Shown: one piece after another, positions 60,612 through 64,000 of the stretch
Layout: each line of letters begins with the position of its first letter
Numbering within the stretch: position 1 is the first letter of the stretch
Assembly: GCF_029982035.1 (NCBI RefSeq)
Contig: NZ_CP104167.1
Span: 109,483 to 173,482, forward strand
From: Megaera polyxenophila
Lineage (GTDB): Bacteria > Pseudomonadota > Alphaproteobacteria > Rickettsiales > Rickettsiaceae
DNA: 64,000 bases
Direction: 5' to 3'
Notes under the pieces: model-generated
What the model saw: only the letters and a program-made list of their open reading frames with translations
Told to the model about the DNA's origin: nothing
Database searches by the model: none
Made by a program: the position numbers and the translations under genes

Positions 60612-60866
60612 TTACCAAGGAATCTTTCTTCCTTTGCGTTCTAAATCAAATTCTTTACAATCAGGGCAATAGTAAACAGAATTATACTTATGATTGGGAG
60701 ATATTTTTCGCAACATTATCCAGAAAGCCTTGGCTATTTCCTTATCTCCTTCGGAAAAAATCTTTTTGATCCTGCTGTAAGGAATTGCTTGCTCTTTAGA
60801 AATGGCCTTAAGAGTTTTTACCGCTAATTCATTGACCAAATGCTGCTCAGAGTGCAAGTTACTCAT
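60612..60866 (-). CDS. Accessory small protein of IS91-like element (copy 3)
   Basis: 84 residues, identical to the accessory frame of the other copies. Function unknown. Confidence 0.6.
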   Translation of the reverse strand: MSNLHSEQHLVNELAVKTLKAISKEQAIPYSRIKKIFSEGDKEIAKAFWIMLRKISPNHKYNSVYYCPDCKEFDLERKGRKIPW

Positions 60867-61258
60867 AACTCAATTATATATTATCTTATGTATGTCTAAC
60901 ATTCAGTCTTTATAACTCAAGTTAAAACAAATCAAATACCAGTATTATAATCCTCCATAAATATTTATCGGTCAAGGGTATCTTCTTTTAAGCTGCCACC
61001 GATAGGTGGCTTATCTTGTAAGCTAATTCTCACATAATTTAATAATAAAATTAAATCTAAAATAAGCATAAAAAGTACTTTTAATAATATTAGTAAGAAA
61101 AGATAAAGTAGGGGTATAAAACTAGTATAGATAATTAGAATGAGTTATTGGATATTTAAGGTTTTAAAAATTAGCAATTTTTAAAGTGTATGAAAAACGG
61201 TCGTTTTCTGGAATTTTATAGACAAATAGTAGTAGCGATTATAGTAATGTCAGGTTTA

Positions 61259-61813
61259 TTAGATTTTGTAGAAAAATATAATTACAACCGTCAAAAAATA
61301 AATAGAATATATGGACAAAAATACCTGAGGTAATAATTTCTTGTTCATTAAAATACTACTACCTCTGTTTTTTATTTTTTGATCAGGTTGCTCTGCTTCC
61401 AATTTTGCCCTTAATGAAAAAACATAAGTAGGAAGAAATTTTTCAAGCGACTGAATCAAAGCATAATTTAAAAAATTAAGTTTTTTGTAAGAATTTATAA
61501 CTTTTAGCCAATCATACGAAATTAATATCCCAATAAAACCAAGTGAAGCTATAAATGGTAAGTAATATACTTCTATTTTTATTAATTGGGGTGAATTAGC
61601 TAGAACTGAGACGAGTATAGTATTAATTCCTATGAAAACATTGTTAGATGAACTCCGTCTTTCTTCAATTTTGTGGGAAGAGTCAACCAAAAGCTTATAT
61701 TGTTCAACTATGTTATTTTTGCTATTAGAATCTACTTCGTTCTCACCTTGGTTAATTATATTAACAGAGCTATTAATTAAATCTTTGGATATTTTATAGT
61801 ATAGGAATTTCAA
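61259..61813 (-). CDS. RipA-like octameric membrane protein family, N-terminus altered by IS91
   Basis: A 184-residue frame. VEQYKLLVDSSHKIEERRSS, SNNVFIGINTILVSVLANSP and SYDWLKVINSYKKLNFLNYA match the small family of two-membrane-segment proteins described as RipA-like; the last segment is LLPQVFLSIYSIYFLTVVII. The start codon and first residues (MKFLYY) come from the IS91-like copy 4 end (TAGTATAGGAATTTC read backward), so the native start was replaced or lost. The native N-terminus may be short, since the motif begins 40 residues in. Confidence 0.6.
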   Translation of the reverse strand: MKFLYYKISKDLINSSVNIINQGENEVDSNSKNNIVEQYKLLVDSSHKIEERRSSSNNVFIGINTILVSVLANSPQLIKIEVYYLPFIASLGFIGILISYDWLKVINSYKKLNFLNYALIQSLEKFLPTYVFSLRAKLEAEQPDQKIKNRGSSILMNKKLLPQVFLSIYSIYFLTVVIIFFYKI

Positions 61814-61999
61814 AATTTGTAACCAGAAAAATTGTTAATCAAAACTTTGAAAATTCGTTTAATAAAATGTAGTTACAAGCCACAATATTAGAAATTATCA
61901 ACACTTTTATAAAAATCTCTGCCAGAATCTATCTAAAAATAGGTTCAGTTTTACAAATTATGTGGCTAAGACGTGAAAGAAGTGTTCGCCATAATGATG

Positions 62000-63129
62000 T
62001 TATCTAGGCGTTGATAATAATTCATTGATTCTTATTAATAACAATGGCGGAGATAAACCGTAATAAACTTGCCGCAGATTCATACATTTATTGCAATTAT
62101 AGCAAAACAGAGGATCTATTTTAAAATTCAACCAAATCATTAATCTCCAACTAATGAGCTTAGTTTTCTTATGAACGATTTGATTAATTGCCTTATATAC
62201 GATAGGTAATTGTACGCCCCTAGTTCTATTAGATAAAAAACCGTAATACCTAATCATTCGAAAATAACGATCTGGTATATGCATAATCAGACTAGCTATG
62301 AACTGCATCACGGGCATAGTTATGCGATCAATTGTATTATTATAGTGATCAAGAAATTTAAACGTTACCTGCTTTCCGTCGTAATTTTCTATTCTTGTCT
62401 CGGAAATAGGGGGGGTTTTATATACCGCCCTAAATATTCTATGTTGCGTTTATGATCATCCGATGGTTTTTGTAAATAAACATACCAACTGATTTCGTAT
62501 AAACTACTCATCCAGTTATTAAAATTCTCAGCATTTTGATATGCGGACGGCAACTTCAAATTACTTGAGATATATTGAAAGCGAAATAACTCAAGGACTC
62601 TATGTCTCCACATTTTTTTAATAGGTTCGGCAGGAAAAAATAATTTTTGCCACTTGCCTTTGCTATTTATACCGCCGCAAGTAACCGATAAATGGATATG
62701 AACATTGCGTTTTAAATCTCTACCGAAAGTGTGTAAGGCAGTAAATATACCAACCACAAGATTTTTCTTTGTAGCTATCTCCTTAATAATTCCTGCTGCA
62801 ATACCGGAAATCAATCCAAACAGATCACGATTGAGCCAAAATATCGGCCATAAAGAGTCCGGCATTGTAAATGTAATGTGCTGCCATCGTGTTTTTGGTA
62901 GAACATTGCTAGCCTTACTCACCCATTGATCCGTTTGTTTCTTACCACAACGAGAACAAAACCTACCTTTACAGCTGAATGCTACCGATTTATTGCGGTT
63001 ACAATCACGGCAGCTATAACGTTTAAATCCTAAATATTTCGTTCCACACGATATAACTTTAGTGACGTTGAAAATAATGCCGTATCTTAGCTTGCCGTAT
63101 TTTTTAGCGAAATCGAGACCAATTACCAC
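62000..63129 (-). CDS. IS91-like transposase, frameshifted (copy 4)
   Basis: As copy 1 but with one base change at the break: IKPPLFPRQE in place of IKRPLFPRQE, from a C-to-G change (plus strand) that makes a run of seven G. The frameshift remains. First frame 62389-63129, second 62000-62317. Confidence 0.85.
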
Positions 63130-63202
63130 GGTCTAGAAAAATATGTTTTATAGATATTCCTTTACCGACTATTTCCATAAATTACTTATAGTTAATGTTT
63201 TC

Positions 63203-63457
63203 TTACCAAGGAATCTTTCTTCCTTTGCGTTCTAAATCAAATTCTTTACAATCAGGGCAATAGTAAACAGAATTATACTTATGATTGGGAGATATTTTTC
63301 GCAACATTATCCAGAAAGCCTTGGCTATTTCCTTATCTCCTTCGGAAAAAATCTTTTTGATCCTGCTGTAAGGAATTGCTTGCTCTTTAGAAATGGCCTT
63401 AAGAGTTTTTACCGCTAATTCATTGACCAAATGCTGCTCAGAGTGCAAGTTACTCAT
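63203..63457 (-). CDS. Accessory small protein of IS91-like element (copy 4)
   Basis: 84 residues, identical to the accessory frame of the other copies. Function unknown. Confidence 0.6.
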   Translation of the reverse strand: MSNLHSEQHLVNELAVKTLKAISKEQAIPYSRIKKIFSEGDKEIAKAFWIMLRKISPNHKYNSVYYCPDCKEFDLERKGRKIPW

Positions 63458-63805
63458 AACTCAATTATATATTATCTTATGTATGTCTAACATTCAGTCT
63501 TTATAACTCAAGTTAAAACAAATCAAATACCAGTATTATAATCCTCCATAAATATTTATCGGTCAAGAGTATCTTCTTTTAAGCTGCCACCGATAGGTGG
63601 CTTATCTTGTCGAATATTAATTGGCTATTTATTTCTTCCACAGTTACCTCTCATTTTAGTTAGTTATATTCAAGCTGAAATAAAATTCGAAAATTTAGCC
63701 TTAATGGTATAAAATTTTTTAACTATCAAGCTATCCAACTCATTCAGCAACAGATTTTCTTTAATTTAAAAGCAAAGTCATAATAAAGCAGTTTTTATAT
63801 TGATT

Positions 63806-64000
63806 TTATTGCTTTTTATGTATTCCTTCAATCTTAAGCCTCCTACGAATAAGAGCTGCTTGTAATAATGCTTTTCTTACGGTTTTACTTCGGTAAGATT
63901 TCAATACGCTAATTCCTAATGTACCAGTATGAGGATACATTTGTTTATTTGAGAAACTAATATCATACCAGCCTACAACTTCATTATCTACTACAGCTAT
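63806..64000 (-). CDS. GNAT acetyltransferase fragment, continues beyond window
   Basis: Reading leftward from the window edge: AVVDNEVVGWYDISFSNKQM, YPHTGTLGISVLKSYRSKTV, RKALLQAALIRRRLKIEGI, then a stop after HKKQ. V-G-W-x-D, H-x-G-x-L-G-x-x-V-x-x-x-Y-R and the following helix are GNAT motifs A and B. The usual C-terminal half (K-x-x-L-x-V...A) is missing, so the gene seems truncated near its end. Its start lies outside the window. Confidence 0.7.
   Translation of the reverse strand: MAVVDNEVVGWYDISFSNKQMYPHTGTLGISVLKSYRSKTVRKALLQAALIRRRLKIEGIHKKQ

Larger units (their letters stand above)
59205..61017 (-). mobile_element. IS91-like element copy 3 (1813 bp)
   Basis: Same layout as copy 2, including subtype-2 left end and the hairpin at the right end; right junction CTTG. 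It shares AATATTTAA at the left flank with copy 2. Confidence 0.88.
61797..63608 (-). mobile_element. IS91-like element copy 4 (1812 bp)
   Basis: Subtype-1 left end, as in copy 1 (TAGTATAGGAATTTC, with TTGT instead of TTGC farther in) and the usual right-end hairpin. Right junction CTTG. It ends upstream of the RipA-like gene and forms its new start. Confidence 0.88.

Noticed and set aside
1..64000. CRISPR arrays, tRNA and rRNA genes
   Set aside because: No regularly spaced direct repeats of CRISPR type and no cloverleaf or rRNA-like sequence was recognised.

Overview
The window looks like a plasmid, or a plasmid-derived conjugative element, of a Rickettsia-type alphaproteobacterium. The reasons are the strongly AT-rich sequence, a partial ParA at the left edge, a replication initiator with a DnaA N-domain-like C-terminus, an F-type tra cluster, a palindromic repeat inside coding regions, and many toxin-antitoxin, Sel1, SpoT and Rpn fragments among insertion sequences. 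The genus is my inference from gene content. No rRNA, tRNA or CRISPR array was seen.

Layout. 1-3.6 kb: partition and replication (parA, a small partner gene, a ribbon-helix-helix gene, and a replication initiator cut by an IS200/IS605-type element). 3.6-5.2 kb: a secreted Ulp1-like cysteine protease fused to an autotransporter barrel, with a frameshift near the barrel end. 5.2-6.5 kb: four small genes including an XRE regulator. 6.6-28.2 kb: F-type type IV secretion genes in the order traA-L-E-K-B-V-C-trbI-W-(membrane protein)-U-trbC-traN-like x2-F-H-G. The cluster is damaged: traE and traH are frameshifted, traV is cut by an IS3 element, traC is frameshifted and cut by an IS630 element, and traU is cut by an IS91-like element. 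28.2-34.6 kb: RHH/RelE, transglycosylase, MazEF, mobile mystery proteins A and B, a phospholipase D-like protein and the coupling protein TraD. No relaxase (TraI) was seen.

34.6-49.4 kb is an accessory graveyard. It holds a decayed Sel1-repeat gene, a MITE with 34-bp perfect inverted repeats, a broken RelBE pair, a probable NRPS condensation-domain remnant, and a Tn3-family transposon with a tyrosine recombinase (TnpI-like) and its own putative recombination site. Remnants of an LRR gene, HigBA and a SpoT-like synthetase follow, then an Rpn-family protein, HU and a resolvase.

49.4-56.3 kb is a Tn402/Tn5053-like (TniA/TniB/resolvase) transposon bounded by 47-bp perfect inverted repeats and carrying VapBC. 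Both of its serine recombinase genes are broken by IS630 copies. 56.4-64.0 kb: a MauJ/HEPN-like protein, another resolvase with a candidate res site, a second VapBC, two more IS91-like copies, a RipA-like membrane protein, and a GNAT fragment at the right edge.

Taken together, this was once a self-transmissible replicon. Transposition by four IS types, present in up to four near-identical copies, has broken its transfer, replication and recombination genes. The toxin-antitoxin modules 29.1-32.1 kb and the two VapBC pairs look intact, whereas the RelBE and HigBA pairs farther along have decayed.
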